From: Thiohalophilus sp.
Lineage (GTDB): Bacteria; Pseudomonadota; Gammaproteobacteria; UBA6429; Thiohalophilaceae
NCBI RefSeq assembly: GCF_034522235.1
Contig: NZ_JAXHLN010000003.1
Coordinates: 186,001-250,000 of the forward strand
Direction: 5' to 3'
DNA: 64,000 nt
Shown: in pieces, positions 16,335-24,633 of the stretch
How positions within the stretch are numbered: position 1 is the stretch's first letter
How the letters are laid out: the number at the start of each line of letters is the position of its first letter
The notes under the pieces: generated by a model
Seen by the model: only the letters and a program-made list of their open reading frames with translations
Databases searched by the model: none
Told to the model about the DNA's origin: nothing
Translations under genes and position numbers: made by a program

Positions 16335-17518
16335 TAACGGTACAGCAACCGGACCGATTGCACCCCGTCCACTTCCCGGGCCGCGCGGGCAAAACGCTGG
16401 CGCAGGGCTTCGCGCTGATTCTGGTCCCGTTCCAGGACCAGGTCGATCGGCAGGATCAGCTCCACCTGAATACCGCCCTCCAGATAGTGCAGGGTAGTGT
16501 GGGCAATCCGGCGGGATTCTTCAATCTCGCTCCAGGCCTTTTCCAGCCGGGCGAGCACATCGCTGCGGCTTGGCAGTTTCAGATTCAGTGGTACTTTCTC
16601 ATCGTTTTCGGGATCGATATGCACCGTGACGTCGTTAACCTCTTCCACGTCCGTGATCACCTTCTTGCGCACCCGTTCACTGACGTAATGGGCCTCGGAC
16701 ACGCTCAAATAGGGATCGACCTGGATATGTACATCCACCAGGGCCTCGGATCCGCTGCGGCGAGTGCGCAGAATGTGCAGCGCCTGCACGCCGTCGACCT
16801 CGAGTATCGCCTCCCGGATCACCGCCTGGCGCTCCGGCTCCAGGGCCGTATCCACCAGTTCCTTGACGCTGTGGGCGGAAAGATCCCAGCCGATCCTGGC
16901 AATCATGTAGGCAACGCCGATGGCGGCGATGGCGTCGAGGTACTCGAGGCCGGCCATGCTGCCGGCAACCCCGAGCAAGACGATCAGCGAGGAGATGGCA
17001 TCGGAGCGGCTGTGCCAGGCATTGGCCTTGAGCATGTGGGACTTGTATTTGCGGGCGATCACCATGCTGTAGTGGTAGATCGCCTCCTTGCCCATGATCG
17101 AAACAGCGGCCACCACCAGCGCCCAGAAACTCGGGTGCAGCAGCTTGTCCGGATTGAACAGCCGGATCACCGCATCAATACTGATGCCGAGGGCCACAGC
17201 CATCAGGGCGATCCCCAGACCCACCGTCGCCATGGTCTCGAAGCGACCGTGGCCGTAAGGATGTTCGGCATCCGCCTCCCGGCTGGAGTGGCGGGCGGCA
17301 TAAATGACCACCGCATCAGTCGCCAGATCCGAGAAGGAATGGACCCCGTCGGCGATCAGCGCCTGGGACTGGGCCAGCCAGCCGACCACGACCTTGAGCA
17401 CACCGAGAATCAGATCCACCAGAGCACCGACCAGGGTGACCCGGGTAATCTGGCGGGTGCGATCACCCCGCTCGGCACGGGTAATCACAGGGGCCTGATC
17501 CTGTTCAGTCGTTGCCAT
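16334..17518 (-). CDS. Cation diffusion facilitator family transporter
   Basis: A 394-residue inner-membrane protein that should export divalent metal ions by proton antiport. The membrane domain (about residues 25-215) carries the CDF metal-site patterns ADGVHSFSDLATD in helix 2 and HSRSDAISS in helix 5, plus the HPYGHGRFETMA loop. The C-terminal region includes the usual cytoplasmic ferredoxin-like dimerisation domain (VHIQVDPYLSVSEAHYVSERVR) and a further extension ending VDGVQSVRLLYR that may be a second regulatory domain. The ATG at 17518 has GAGG upstream and overlaps the tusA-like gene by 14 bases. The metal is not predictable from sequence alone. Confidence 0.85.
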   Translation of the reverse strand: MATTEQDQAPVITRAERGDRTRQITRVTLVGALVDLILGVLKVVVGWLAQSQALIADGVHSFSDLATDAVVIYAARHSSREADAEHPYGHGRFETMATVGLGIALMAVALGISIDAVIRLFNPDKLLHPSFWALVVAAVSIMGKEAIYHYSMVIARKYKSHMLKANAWHSRSDAISSLIVLLGVAGSMAGLEYLDAIAAIGVAYMIARIGWDLSAHSVKELVDTALEPERQAVIREAILEVDGVQALHILRTRRSGSEALVDVHIQVDPYLSVSEAHYVSERVRKKVITDVEEVNDVTVHIDPENDEKVPLNLKLPSRSDVLARLEKAWSEIEESRRIAHTTLHYLEGGIQVELILPIDLVLERDQNQREALRQRFARAAREVDGVQSVRLLYR

Positions 17519-17741
17519 CGCCAACCTCGATGCGGATCACGATCTCTTCATCCTGTTGCGTGGTTTCCAGCACCTGATGACCGTTGATCCGGCACCAGGC
17601 GGGGACATCGTTCAGCGCGCCCGGATCGGTGCAGGTCACCTCCAGCACCTCGCCGGGGGCCAGCGCGGCGATCGCATCCTGCACCCGGATCACCGGCATA
17701 GGACAGAGCAGACGCCGGGCATCCAGTTGGTGAGTACTCAC
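17505..17741 (-). CDS. TusA-family sulfur carrier protein
   Basis: A 78-residue protein with the TusA signature DARRLLCPMPVIRVQDAI, in which Cys13 carries the persulfide. Family members relay sulfur between persulfide donors and acceptors in tRNA thiolation, molybdenum cofactor synthesis or sulfur oxidation. The GTG at 17741 is chosen because it overlaps the stop of the upstream PP-loop gene (GTGA); a GTG at 17750 is possible. The coupling to a thiouridylase-like protein strongly suggests it is the sulfur donor of that enzyme. Confidence 0.85.
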   Translation of the reverse strand: MSTHQLDARRLLCPMPVIRVQDAIAALAPGEVLEVTCTDPGALNDVPAWCRINGHQVLETTQQDEEIVIRIEVGDGND

Positions 17742-18781
17742 AAATACCACTCGCCGGGGATACCATCCATGGCCAGGGGCGCGACCTGCAGGGTGCGCCG
17801 ATGGCCATCAGTGTAGTTCACTTCCACTTCGACCGCCTCGGCATCACGCCCCTGGCTGAAGCGGGCGGCAACCCGCGCGGCGGTTTCCACGTCGGCCTCG
17901 CTGATATCGCCATCGATCAGGGCCAGCGGCCCGTTATGGCTGGCAATGCGCAGATGGACAAACTGGTTGCGATAGCCTTCCAGGAATTTATTCTCGCCTT
18001 CCTCGCGCCCGATGATCACCTTGTAGTTGGGCGCCGGACGCAGATGGCGTCCCACCTTGAGCAACATGATGTCATCCAGCTGGTAATCGCGGCCGGGTCG
18101 ATGCTGCCACATATCCACCAGTTTGTCGGAATAGTTCTTGTCGGTGAGAAAACAGCAGCCGCCGGCCGGCTGGGCGTAGTCGGTAAAACCGAACTGCGCC
18201 GCCAGCGCCATTTGCGGCTTGCGCGAACGACCGCTGAAATCATAGAGCCGTTCACGATCCACCCAGCCTTCGCGCTCGGGCAACGTCGGTGGCAGATTCT
18301 TTGCGCACAACGGACGCAGCAACCGATCGCCCGCGCCGGACTCGCGCTGAATCACTGGCATGGTGTCCTTGCGCTGGGACATGGGACGCTGACCAATCAC
18401 CTCGCCGGTAACAATAAAATCAAAGCCGTTGGCCGCGATCCATTCGTGCGCCTTGCGCACCATGAAACCCTTGCAGTCGAGGCAGGGATTCATGTGCTGA
18501 CCGTAACCGTGTTTCGGATTCAAAAGCACATCCTTGTATTCCTCGATCACATCCACGATATGCAGCTTGATCCCCAGCTGCTCGGCCACCCACAGGGCGT
18601 TGTTGCGCCTGGGCTTGTCTTTATCCTGCTTGCGGATGGCGTGGGTATGCCCTTCGACACAAAAGCCGGTGAAAAAATTGATCCCCTCCACATGCACGCC
18701 CTGCTCCATGAGCACCTTCGCGGCCAGCATGGAATCAAGACCGCCTGAAATCAGGGCGACAGCTTTGCGTTGCTCGGACAT
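17738..18781 (-). CDS. PP-loop tRNA thiouridylase-like protein with C-terminal NFACT-R-like domain
   Basis: A 347-residue protein. The N-terminal part is an adenine-nucleotide alpha hydrolase (PP-loop) with SGGLDS at residues 12-17, which activates a tRNA base as adenylate in MnmA/ThiI/TtuA-type enzymes. Cysteines 100 and 103 (NPCLDCKGF) and the pair 209-210 (AGGCCFLTD) could hold a persulfide or metal. The C-terminal third (DIMLLKVGRHLRPAPNYKVIIGREEGENKFLE) resembles an NFACT-R-like RNA-binding module. It is not the canonical MnmA. Its stop overlaps the tusA-like gene, suggesting a dedicated sulfur-transfer pair; substrate unknown. Confidence 0.72.
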   Translation of the reverse strand: MSEQRKAVALISGGLDSMLAAKVLMEQGVHVEGINFFTGFCVEGHTHAIRKQDKDKPRRNNALWVAEQLGIKLHIVDVIEEYKDVLLNPKHGYGQHMNPCLDCKGFMVRKAHEWIAANGFDFIVTGEVIGQRPMSQRKDTMPVIQRESGAGDRLLRPLCAKNLPPTLPEREGWVDRERLYDFSGRSRKPQMALAAQFGFTDYAQPAGGCCFLTDKNYSDKLVDMWQHRPGRDYQLDDIMLLKVGRHLRPAPNYKVIIGREEGENKFLEGYRNQFVHLRIASHNGPLALIDGDISEADVETAARVAARFSQGRDAEAVEVEVNYTDGHRRTLQVAPLAMDGIPGEWYL

Positions 18782-19156
18782 GGGTAGTTACCGGTGTTGC
18801 GGGGTTGGTCTGGGGAGAGCAAGGATAGCAGATTCCGTCTCCCGACTCACGAAGACAATCTTAACGCAGAGGCGCAAAGACGCAGAGGAACGCAGAGTTT
18901 TCTTTTTCTGTTACAGCAAGGACCTGGTCAGGTTGACGTGGGGAGCAAGCCTGTAAAATTACCACATAACCAGCGCGGCAAAAGATCCCGGTTTTCCAAA
19001 AACCCGATCAGACCAGTTCAACTAAAAACTGATTATGAAATCAGTTATTTAACCCTGGCTTGAATCCTTGCCTAAAACGGGGGCCAGGGAACCGCAAGAA
19101 TTAATTATTGTTTCTCTGCGTTCCTCTGCGTCTTTGCGCCTCTGCGTTGGGTTTTT
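18782..19156. other. 375-bp non-coding gap holding a long inverted repeat
   Basis: No credible coding sequence on either strand. The gap is almost filled by an element with perfect 35-bp inverted ends (18863-18897 and 19114-19148). The interior is AT-richer than its surroundings and has a short hairpin (CTGATTATGAAATCAG, 19029-19044). Confidence 0.7.
18863..19148. repeat. 286-bp element with perfect 35-bp inverted ends (CGCAGAG type)
   Basis: The left arm 18863-18897, made of CGCAGAG and CGCAAAG words, is the exact reverse complement of 19114-19148. The 216-base interior has no gene. No convincing target duplication flanks it. Confidence 0.88.
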
Positions 19157-19342
19157 TTAGTGCAGTCGCCCTTTGCCACGGGTCCGGCGGGGGTCGGGAT
19201 CGGCCTGCGGGGTGGCATCGGTGATGTCGCCCAGCGCCTGGCGGGCCACGGCGGAGCCGGTGTCCTGCCACAGTTCCAGGCTGCCCAGGGGATCCAGCTG
19301 CTGTTCCTGGCGCAGGTTGCGGATCGCCTGCAGGATATCCAT
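19157..19342 (-). CDS. Possible small hypothetical protein upstream of glyQ
   Basis: A 61-residue reading frame, starting MDILQAIRNLRQEQQLDPLG, acidic in the middle and basic at the C-terminus (DPRRTRGKGRLH). Codon third positions are strongly G/C, like neighbouring genes, which supports coding. There is no clear ribosome binding site and I recognise no family. It is divergent from glyQ. A start further upstream at 19432 is possible but would run into the glyQ promoter region. Confidence 0.35.
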   Translation of the reverse strand: MDILQAIRNLRQEQQLDPLGSLELWQDTGSAVARQALGDITDATPQADPDPRRTRGKGRLH

Positions 19343-19514
19343 GGCGATCACGATGTGAATCGCCCTGTAAAAATCATCGGCCCATCCGGAACCGAACTTG
19401 ACTCTTTTTGCACCGGCGGCCGTAAAAACCACGCGCCATGAGGTTATCAGCGGCAGACGGCGCGGCTATAATGAGCGCTCTTTTCGCTGTGTCCATATTA
19501 ATAAAGGTGTCCGC

Positions 19515-20435
19515 TTGAGCAAATCCCGCCATCCCGCCGCCGCCCGTACCTTCCAGGGGCTGATCTTCGCCCTGCAACAGTACTGGGCCGAACAGGGCTG
19601 CATCGTCCTGCAACCCTACGACATGGAAGTGGGAGCCGGCACCTTTCATACCGCCACCTTCATTCGCGCCATCGGCCCCGAGCCCTGGGCCGCCGCCTAT
19701 GTGCAGCCCTCGCGCCGGCCCACCGACGGCCGTTATGGCGAGAATCCCAATCGCCTGCAGCATTACTACCAGTTCCAGGTAGTGATCAAACCCTCGCCGC
19801 TGGATATCCAGGAGCTGTATCTGGGCTCGCTGCAAATGCTCGGTCTCGATCCGCTGGTGCACGATATCCGCTTTGTGGAAGATAACTGGGAATCGCCCAC
19901 GCTTGGCGCCTGGGGGCTGGGCTGGGAAGTCTGGCTCAACGGCATGGAGGTCAGCCAGTTCACCTATTTCCAGCAGGTCGGCGGGCTGGACTGCAAGCCG
20001 GTCACCGGCGAGATCACCTACGGACTGGAGCGCATCGCCATGTACCTGCAGGGGGTGGAGAGTGTGTTCGATCTGATCTGGACCGACGGCCCGCGCGGCA
20101 AGGTCACCTACGGCGATGTGTTTCATCAAAACGAAGTCGAACAGTCCACCTACAACTTCGAACACGCCGACGTGGACGATCTGTTCCACCAGTTCGACCA
20201 GGCCGAGAAGATGAGCCAGCAGTTGATCGCGGCGCAACTGCCGCTGCCCGCTTACGAACAGGTGCTCAAGGCCTCGCACAGTTTCAACCTGCTCGATGCG
20301 CGCCATGCCATTTCGGTCACCGAACGCCAGCGTTATATCCTGCGGGTGCGCAACCTCTCCCGCGCCGTGGCCGAGGCTTATTATACCGCTCGTGAGGCCC
20401 TGGGCTTCCCGATGTGCCAGGAGGGTGACAAATGA
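19515..20435 (+). CDS. glyQ: Glycyl-tRNA synthetase alpha subunit
   Basis: A 306-residue class II synthetase subunit (E. coli 303). It carries [43 protein letters not shown] text and the motif [26 protein letters not shown]. It charges tRNA-Gly with glycine in an alpha2-beta2 complex with GlyS. The TTG at 19515 is chosen because GGTG lies seven bases ahead and the length fits the family; upstream in-frame codons add an unconserved tail. The stop overlaps glyS by four bases (ATGA). Confidence 0.96.
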   Translation: MSKSRHPAAARTFQGLIFALQQYWAEQGCIVLQPYDMEVGAGTFHTATFIRAIGPEPWAAAYVQPSRRPTDGRYGENPNRLQHYYQFQVVIKPSPLDIQELYLGSLQMLGLDPLVHDIRFVEDNWESPTLGAWGLGWEVWLNGMEVSQFTYFQQVGGLDCKPVTGEITYGLERIAMYLQGVESVFDLIWTDGPRGKVTYGDVFHQNEVEQSTYNFEHADVDDLFHQFDQAEKMSQQLIAAQLPLPAYEQVLKASHSFNLLDARHAISVTERQRYILRVRNLSRAVAEAYYTAREALGFPMCQEGDK

Positions 20436-22534
20436 ATTCCCCCGTCACCAAAACCAGCGATTTTCGAAAAGACGGACACCGGGATCTGCTTGTCGAGATC
20501 GGCACCGAGGAGCTGCCGCCCAAAGCACTGCTGGCCCTTTCCGCTGCCTTTGAAGAGTGGGTGCGTTACGGACTTCAGGAAAGTCGCCTGGGCAACCCCG
20601 AGATTCAACAATATGCCAGCCCGAGAAGACTGGCATTACTTGTTAAAGGTCTCCCGGAATCCACGCCGGACCGCACCATCGAACGACCCGGTCCTCATGT
20701 GTCTGCTGCATTTGACGAAGATGGCTGTCCCACCAAAGCAGCCGAAGGCTTTGCTCGCAAATGGGGCGCCAGCGCAGAAGATCTACAGACCAATGACGAA
20801 GGCAAGGTTGTTGTTCAACACTATGAAGCCGGTCTGTCCGCTGAATCACTTATTCCCGATATCGTGCGCAACGCCCTGGATAAACTGCCCATTCCCAAGC
20901 GCATGCGCTGGGGCGATCTGGATGCCTGGTTCGTGCGCCCGGTGCACTGGGTCGTGTTACTGTTCGGCGACGAGGTGATCGAGGCGGAGATTCTGAGCGT
21001 GACCAGCGGACGCGAAACCCGGGGTCACCGTTTTCATCATCCCGATACCATTTATATACCCGCACCCGGTGAATACGAGGTGTTGCTGGAAAGCGAGGGC
21101 AAGGTCATGGCGGACTTCGACCGCCGCCGCACCGCCGTGCGCGCCCAGATCGAGCAGGCGGCCAGTCAACACAAGGCCCAGGCCGTGATCGATGAAGCGT
21201 TGCTCGATGAGGTCACCGCCATGGTCGAATGGCCGGTGGCGGTCACCGGCCGTTTCGATGAACGTTTTCTGGATGTCCCCCAGGAGGCGCTGATCTCCAC
21301 CATGAAAACCAACCAGAAGTATTTCCATCTGGTGGATGACAACGGTCAGCTGCTGCCGCTGTTTATTACCATCAGCAATATCGAAAGCAAACAGCCCGAA
21401 CAGGTGCAAAAAGGCAATGAACGGGTTATCCGCCCGCGCTTTGCCGACGCCGAGTTTTTCTGGCAACAGGATCGCCAGACGTCGCTGGCACAACGTCTCG
21501 ATTCACTCAAGAGTGTGGTCTTCCAGCAAAAACTGGGCACGCTGTACGACAAGACCCGGCGGGTGGAAACACTGGCCGGTAGCATTGCCGAACAACTGGG
21601 TGGCGACAAACAACGGGCCATCCGCGCCGCACAGCTGTGCAAATGCGATCTGATGACCGAGATGGTCGGTGAATTCCCCGAACTGCAGGGCATCATGGGC
21701 CGTTACTATGCCGAACTCGACGGCGAAGACCCGCAGGTTGCCCGGGCGCTGGATGATTATTACAAACCGCGCTTCGCCGGCGACGATCTGCCCGGAGAGG
21801 TAATCAGCCAGGCACTGGCACTGGCCGATCGGATTGATACCCTGGTCGGCATTTTCGCCATCGGCCAGATCCCCACCGGCGACAAGGATCCTTTCGCCCT
21901 GCGCCGCGCCGCACTCGGGGTCTTGCGCATTCTGATCGAACAGCAACTCGATCTCGATCTGCAGGCGTTGCTGGAACAGTCCGCCGCGGGCTTCGACCCA
22001 TCCCTCAAGGCAGATGAAGCTGTGGAAGCGGTGATCGGCTTTATTCTCGAACGCCTCAAGGCCTATTACCGCGATCAGGGCATTCGCGCGGATGTGCTCG
22101 ATGCGGTGACCGCCAACCGCCCGACCCGGCCGCTGGATATCGAGCAACGGCTCAAGGCGGTGGATCACTTCCGTCAGCTCGAGGCCGCCGACAGCCTGGC
22201 CGCCGCCAACAAACGCATCGGCAACATTCTCAAGAAAGTCGAAGGCCCGTTACCACAGCAGATCGATCCGACACGTTTCGAGGAGAAGGCGGAAAACGCC
22301 CTGTACGATACCCTGGCCGGCTTGCAACAGCAGGTCCAGCAGCAGATCGATCAGGGCGATTATCAGCCGGCATTGACGACTCTGGCCGGACTGCGCGAAC
22401 CGGTGGATCAGTTTTTCGATCAGGTGATGGTCATGGCTGACGATAAAAGCCTGCGCGACAATCGCCTGGCATTGTTAAACCAGCTACATCAACTGTTTAT
22501 GCAAATCGCGGACATTTCCCGTCTGCAAGGATAA
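20432..22534 (+). CDS. glyS: Glycyl-tRNA synthetase beta subunit
   Basis: A 700-residue protein (E. coli 689). N-terminal text [16 protein letters not shown] is the family signature, followed by [53 protein letters not shown] and the HD-like stretch [26 protein letters not shown]. The C-terminal part binds the tRNA anticodon. The gene is translationally coupled to glyQ, which should keep the subunits in balance. Confidence 0.97.
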   Translation: MNSPVTKTSDFRKDGHRDLLVEIGTEELPPKALLALSAAFEEWVRYGLQESRLGNPEIQQYASPRRLALLVKGLPESTPDRTIERPGPHVSAAFDEDGCPTKAAEGFARKWGASAEDLQTNDEGKVVVQHYEAGLSAESLIPDIVRNALDKLPIPKRMRWGDLDAWFVRPVHWVVLLFGDEVIEAEILSVTSGRETRGHRFHHPDTIYIPAPGEYEVLLESEGKVMADFDRRRTAVRAQIEQAASQHKAQAVIDEALLDEVTAMVEWPVAVTGRFDERFLDVPQEALISTMKTNQKYFHLVDDNGQLLPLFITISNIESKQPEQVQKGNERVIRPRFADAEFFWQQDRQTSLAQRLDSLKSVVFQQKLGTLYDKTRRVETLAGSIAEQLGGDKQRAIRAAQLCKCDLMTEMVGEFPELQGIMGRYYAELDGEDPQVARALDDYYKPRFAGDDLPGEVISQALALADRIDTLVGIFAIGQIPTGDKDPFALRRAALGVLRILIEQQLDLDLQALLEQSAAGFDPSLKADEAVEAVIGFILERLKAYYRDQGIRADVLDAVTANRPTRPLDIEQRLKAVDHFRQLEAADSLAAANKRIGNILKKVEGPLPQQIDPTRFEEKAENALYDTLAGLQQQVQQQIDQGDYQPALTTLAGLREPVDQFFDQVMVMADDKSLRDNRLALLNQLHQLFMQIADISRLQG

Positions 22535-22538
22535 GCCG

Positions 22539-22871
22539 ATGAACCCCGACTCCTATGACGAAATGCTCCAGGCCGTGCAGGCGTTTCACGACAAGCATGA
22601 TTTCAAAGGCACCGGTGGCGAGGACCTGCCCTATCGCATCGCATTGATGGCCGAGGAACTGGGCGAGATCTCCGCCTGCGTCACCAAGGGCAAAGACAAG
22701 GAACAGCTGGCCGAAGAGGTTGCCGATCTGTTGATTCTGATCATGGGCACGGCCATCTCGGCCGACTTTGATCTGAACCAGGCTTTCTGGGACAAGATGG
22801 ACAAAATCATGCAACGCGAATCGAAAATGGTCAACGGGCGGATCCGCGTTTCTGAATTTAAAGACAACTGA
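22539..22871 (+). CDS. MazG-like nucleotide pyrophosphohydrolase family protein
   Basis: A 110-residue all-helical protein with the MazG metal-binding pattern EELGEISACV ... LAEEVADLLILIM (E-x2-E then E-x2-D). The family hydrolyses nucleoside triphosphates to monophosphate and pyrophosphate, often as house-cleaning. It starts four bases after the glyS stop and so is probably in the same transcript. A C-terminal VNGRIRVSEFKDN tail follows the domain. The preferred nucleotide cannot be told from sequence. Confidence 0.75.
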   Translation: MNPDSYDEMLQAVQAFHDKHDFKGTGGEDLPYRIALMAEELGEISACVTKGKDKEQLAEEVADLLILIMGTAISADFDLNQAFWDKMDKIMQRESKMVNGRIRVSEFKDN

Positions 22872-22953
22872 TCACCACCAAGACACGAAGACACCAAGAA
22901 CAATTGTTTAATTTATCCATTTTATTCTTTGTGTCTTGGTGCCTTGGTGGTAA
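22871..22953. repeat. Short paired CACCAAG-type element
   Basis: Arms at about 22873-22900 and 22925-22951 face each other across 24 AT-rich bases, between the MazG-like gene and gmhB. As RNA this would fold into a long imperfect hairpin. Confidence 0.8.
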
Positions 22954-22965
22954 ATCTCTATCGCT

Positions 22966-23511
22966 ATGAAACTGATCATTCTGGATCGTGACGGGGTTAT
23001 TAATTACGACTCCGACGACTATATAAAAAGCGTCGACGAGTTCATGCCGATTCCGGGCAGTCTGGAGGCGATCGCCCGCCTGAACAAAGCCGGCTATCAT
23101 GTCTATGTCGCGACCAACCAGTCGGGGATTGCCCGCGGCTATTACGACGAGGCCACGCTGCAGCAGATGCACGACAAACTGCGCGAGCTGCTGGCCGGGC
23201 AGGGCGGCCGGGTTGATGGTATCGTCTATTGCCCGCACGGGCCGGACGATCACTGTGACTGTCGCAAACCGTTGCCGGGCCTGCTGGAACGTATCGCCCA
23301 TCTCAGCGACCACCCGTTGGAAAATGTCCCGGTCGTCGGTGACTCGCTGCGGGATATCGAATCGGCCCGCGCGGTCGGCGCCACGCCCTACCTGGTTCGG
23401 ACCGGCAAAGGTGAGCAGACATTGGCCAGGGGTGAGGGTGTCGAAGGTGTGCCGGTATATGCCGATCTTGCCCGTTTTGTTGATGATTTTCTCGCCCGTG
23501 AGGAGGGTTAA
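22966..23511 (+). CDS. gmhB: D-glycero-beta-D-manno-heptose-1,7-bisphosphate 7-phosphatase
   Basis: A 181-residue HAD-family phosphatase. The nucleophile and acid are Asp7 and Asp9 in LDRDGVIN. The zinc site Cys89, His91, Cys97, Cys99 (CPHGPDDHCDCRKP) is diagnostic for GmhB and separates it from histidinol phosphatases. The later motif VGDSLRDIESARAVGA completes the HAD fold. It removes a phosphate in ADP-heptose synthesis for the lipopolysaccharide inner core. The stop is followed at once by the plsC-like start, the order usual near the origin in pseudomonads. Confidence 0.92.
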   Translation: MKLIILDRDGVINYDSDDYIKSVDEFMPIPGSLEAIARLNKAGYHVYVATNQSGIARGYYDEATLQQMHDKLRELLAGQGGRVDGIVYCPHGPDDHCDCRKPLPGLLERIAHLSDHPLENVPVVGDSLRDIESARAVGATPYLVRTGKGEQTLARGEGVEGVPVYADLARFVDDFLAREEG

Positions 23512-24228
23512 ATGCTGTTCCTTCGCTCCAGCCTGTTCAGCCTGTCGGTGATTATCACCAGTGTGGTGATCACCTGTATCGTCCTGCTGTTTTATTTTGC
23601 GCCGTTTTCCTGGCGCTACTCCATTATCAGCCAGTTCGCTCGTTATAACCTGTGGGTCCTTAAAACCGTCTGCAAGCTCGATTATGTGGTCGAAGGGCGC
23701 GAAAACATCCCGGACTCGGCCGCGATCATCTTCAGCAAGCACCAGTCCACCTGGGAGACCATCGCCCTGCAACAGGTCTTTCCGCCGCTGACCTTCGTGA
23801 TTAAACGTGAACTGCTGTGGTTGCCCTTTTTCGGCTGGGGCCTGTCACGCATGGACCCGATTGCCATCAATCGTTCGGCCGGACGTAACGCCATTCGCCA
23901 GATCATCGAGCAGGGTACCGAACGTCTCAAACGCGGACTGTGGGTCGTCATTTTTCCCGAAGGCACCCGGATACGTCCCGGCGCCCGGGGCCGCTACAAG
24001 GTCGGCGGCGCGGTATTCGCCGCCGAGTCCGGTTATCCGGTTGTACCCGTCGCTCACGACGCCGGCTACTTCTGGGCCAAGGGCCAGTTTCTCAAGCGGC
24101 CCGGCACCATTCGCATGGTCATTGGCCCGCCCATCGACAGTGAAGACAAATCGGCTGACCAGATTTTAACCGAAGCCGAAACCTTTATTGAAGGTGAGAT
24201 GGTGCGTCTTGTTCCGGACGAAAACTAG
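23512..24228 (+). CDS. plsC: 1-acyl-sn-glycerol-3-phosphate acyltransferase
   Basis: A 238-residue inner-membrane acyltransferase that makes phosphatidic acid from lysophosphatidic acid. An N-terminal membrane helix (about 9-32) is followed by KHQSTWET, in which His77 and Glu82 take the place of the usual H-x4-D pair, then GWGLSRMDPIAINR, and the substrate-binding motif FPEGTRIRPG. It directly follows gmhB with no gap, so the two are co-translated. Confidence 0.9.
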   Translation: MLFLRSSLFSLSVIITSVVITCIVLLFYFAPFSWRYSIISQFARYNLWVLKTVCKLDYVVEGRENIPDSAAIIFSKHQSTWETIALQQVFPPLTFVIKRELLWLPFFGWGLSRMDPIAINRSAGRNAIRQIIEQGTERLKRGLWVVIFPEGTRIRPGARGRYKVGGAVFAAESGYPVVPVAHDAGYFWAKGQFLKRPGTIRMVIGPPIDSEDKSADQILTEAETFIEGEMVRLVPDEN

Positions 24229-24245
24229 ATCAACAATATTTGTGA

Positions 24246-24581
24246 ACCTGTTCAATCGGTAACCAGACTTTCGGTATCACTTCCGGGACGGCCGGCTGCG
24301 CCCGTGACGGGGTTGTTCAGCAATATGCCGCTGCGGATGCCTTTACCGGCACCAACATGGAACGGCTTGCCCGCGATATGTCCGTGGGTCAGGGTGAAGC
24401 ACTGGAAACCATGGCTGATCTGATGGACATTGCCGACGAGCACAAGCCGGCCTTCTTCAAGGCAAGCAAGGAAAACTTTGCCCGTATCTTCCCGTCCGAG
24501 AACGTGACTTCAGAGCAGGTTCTGACCTCGCTGAACGACGTCATGGCCTCTGACAAAGTGCTCTCTCGCTACGCGGTTTAA
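24246..24581 (+). pseudogene. 5'-truncated DUF3015 gene remnant
   Basis: Translation from 24246 gives SIGNQTFGITSGTAGC, then FTGTNMERLARDMSVGQGEALETMADL and KENFARIFPSENVTSEQVL, the conserved C-terminal two thirds of DUF3015 proteins. The signal peptide and first ~45 residues are missing. An in-frame TGA stands at 24243 and plsC ends only 15 bases earlier. The only good start is the ATG at 24357, which would give a 74-residue fragment. Intact members are small exported proteins of unknown role, often next to the DUF4105 gene that follows here. The remaining frame has no internal stop, so the truncation may be recent. Confidence 0.7.
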
Positions 24582-24601
24582 ATCAACCTGAAGCGGTCAA
24601 T

Positions 24602-24633
24602 AAAGCACCCGGTGATACACCGGGTGCTTTTCT
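24602..24633 (+). terminator. Rho-independent terminator before the DUF4105 gene
   Basis: A perfect 13-bp stem, AAAGCACCCGGTG with CACCGGGTGCTTT and a three-base loop, then TTCT. It ends directly at the ATG of the next gene. Confidence 0.85.

Noticed and set aside
16358..17587. Long open frame antisense to the cation transporter
   Set aside because: His/Gln-rich shadow; the minus-strand protein has clear CDF motifs.
18794..19063. Plus-strand open frame in the gap before glyQ
   Set aside because: It runs through one arm of the perfect inverted repeat and has no coding bias.
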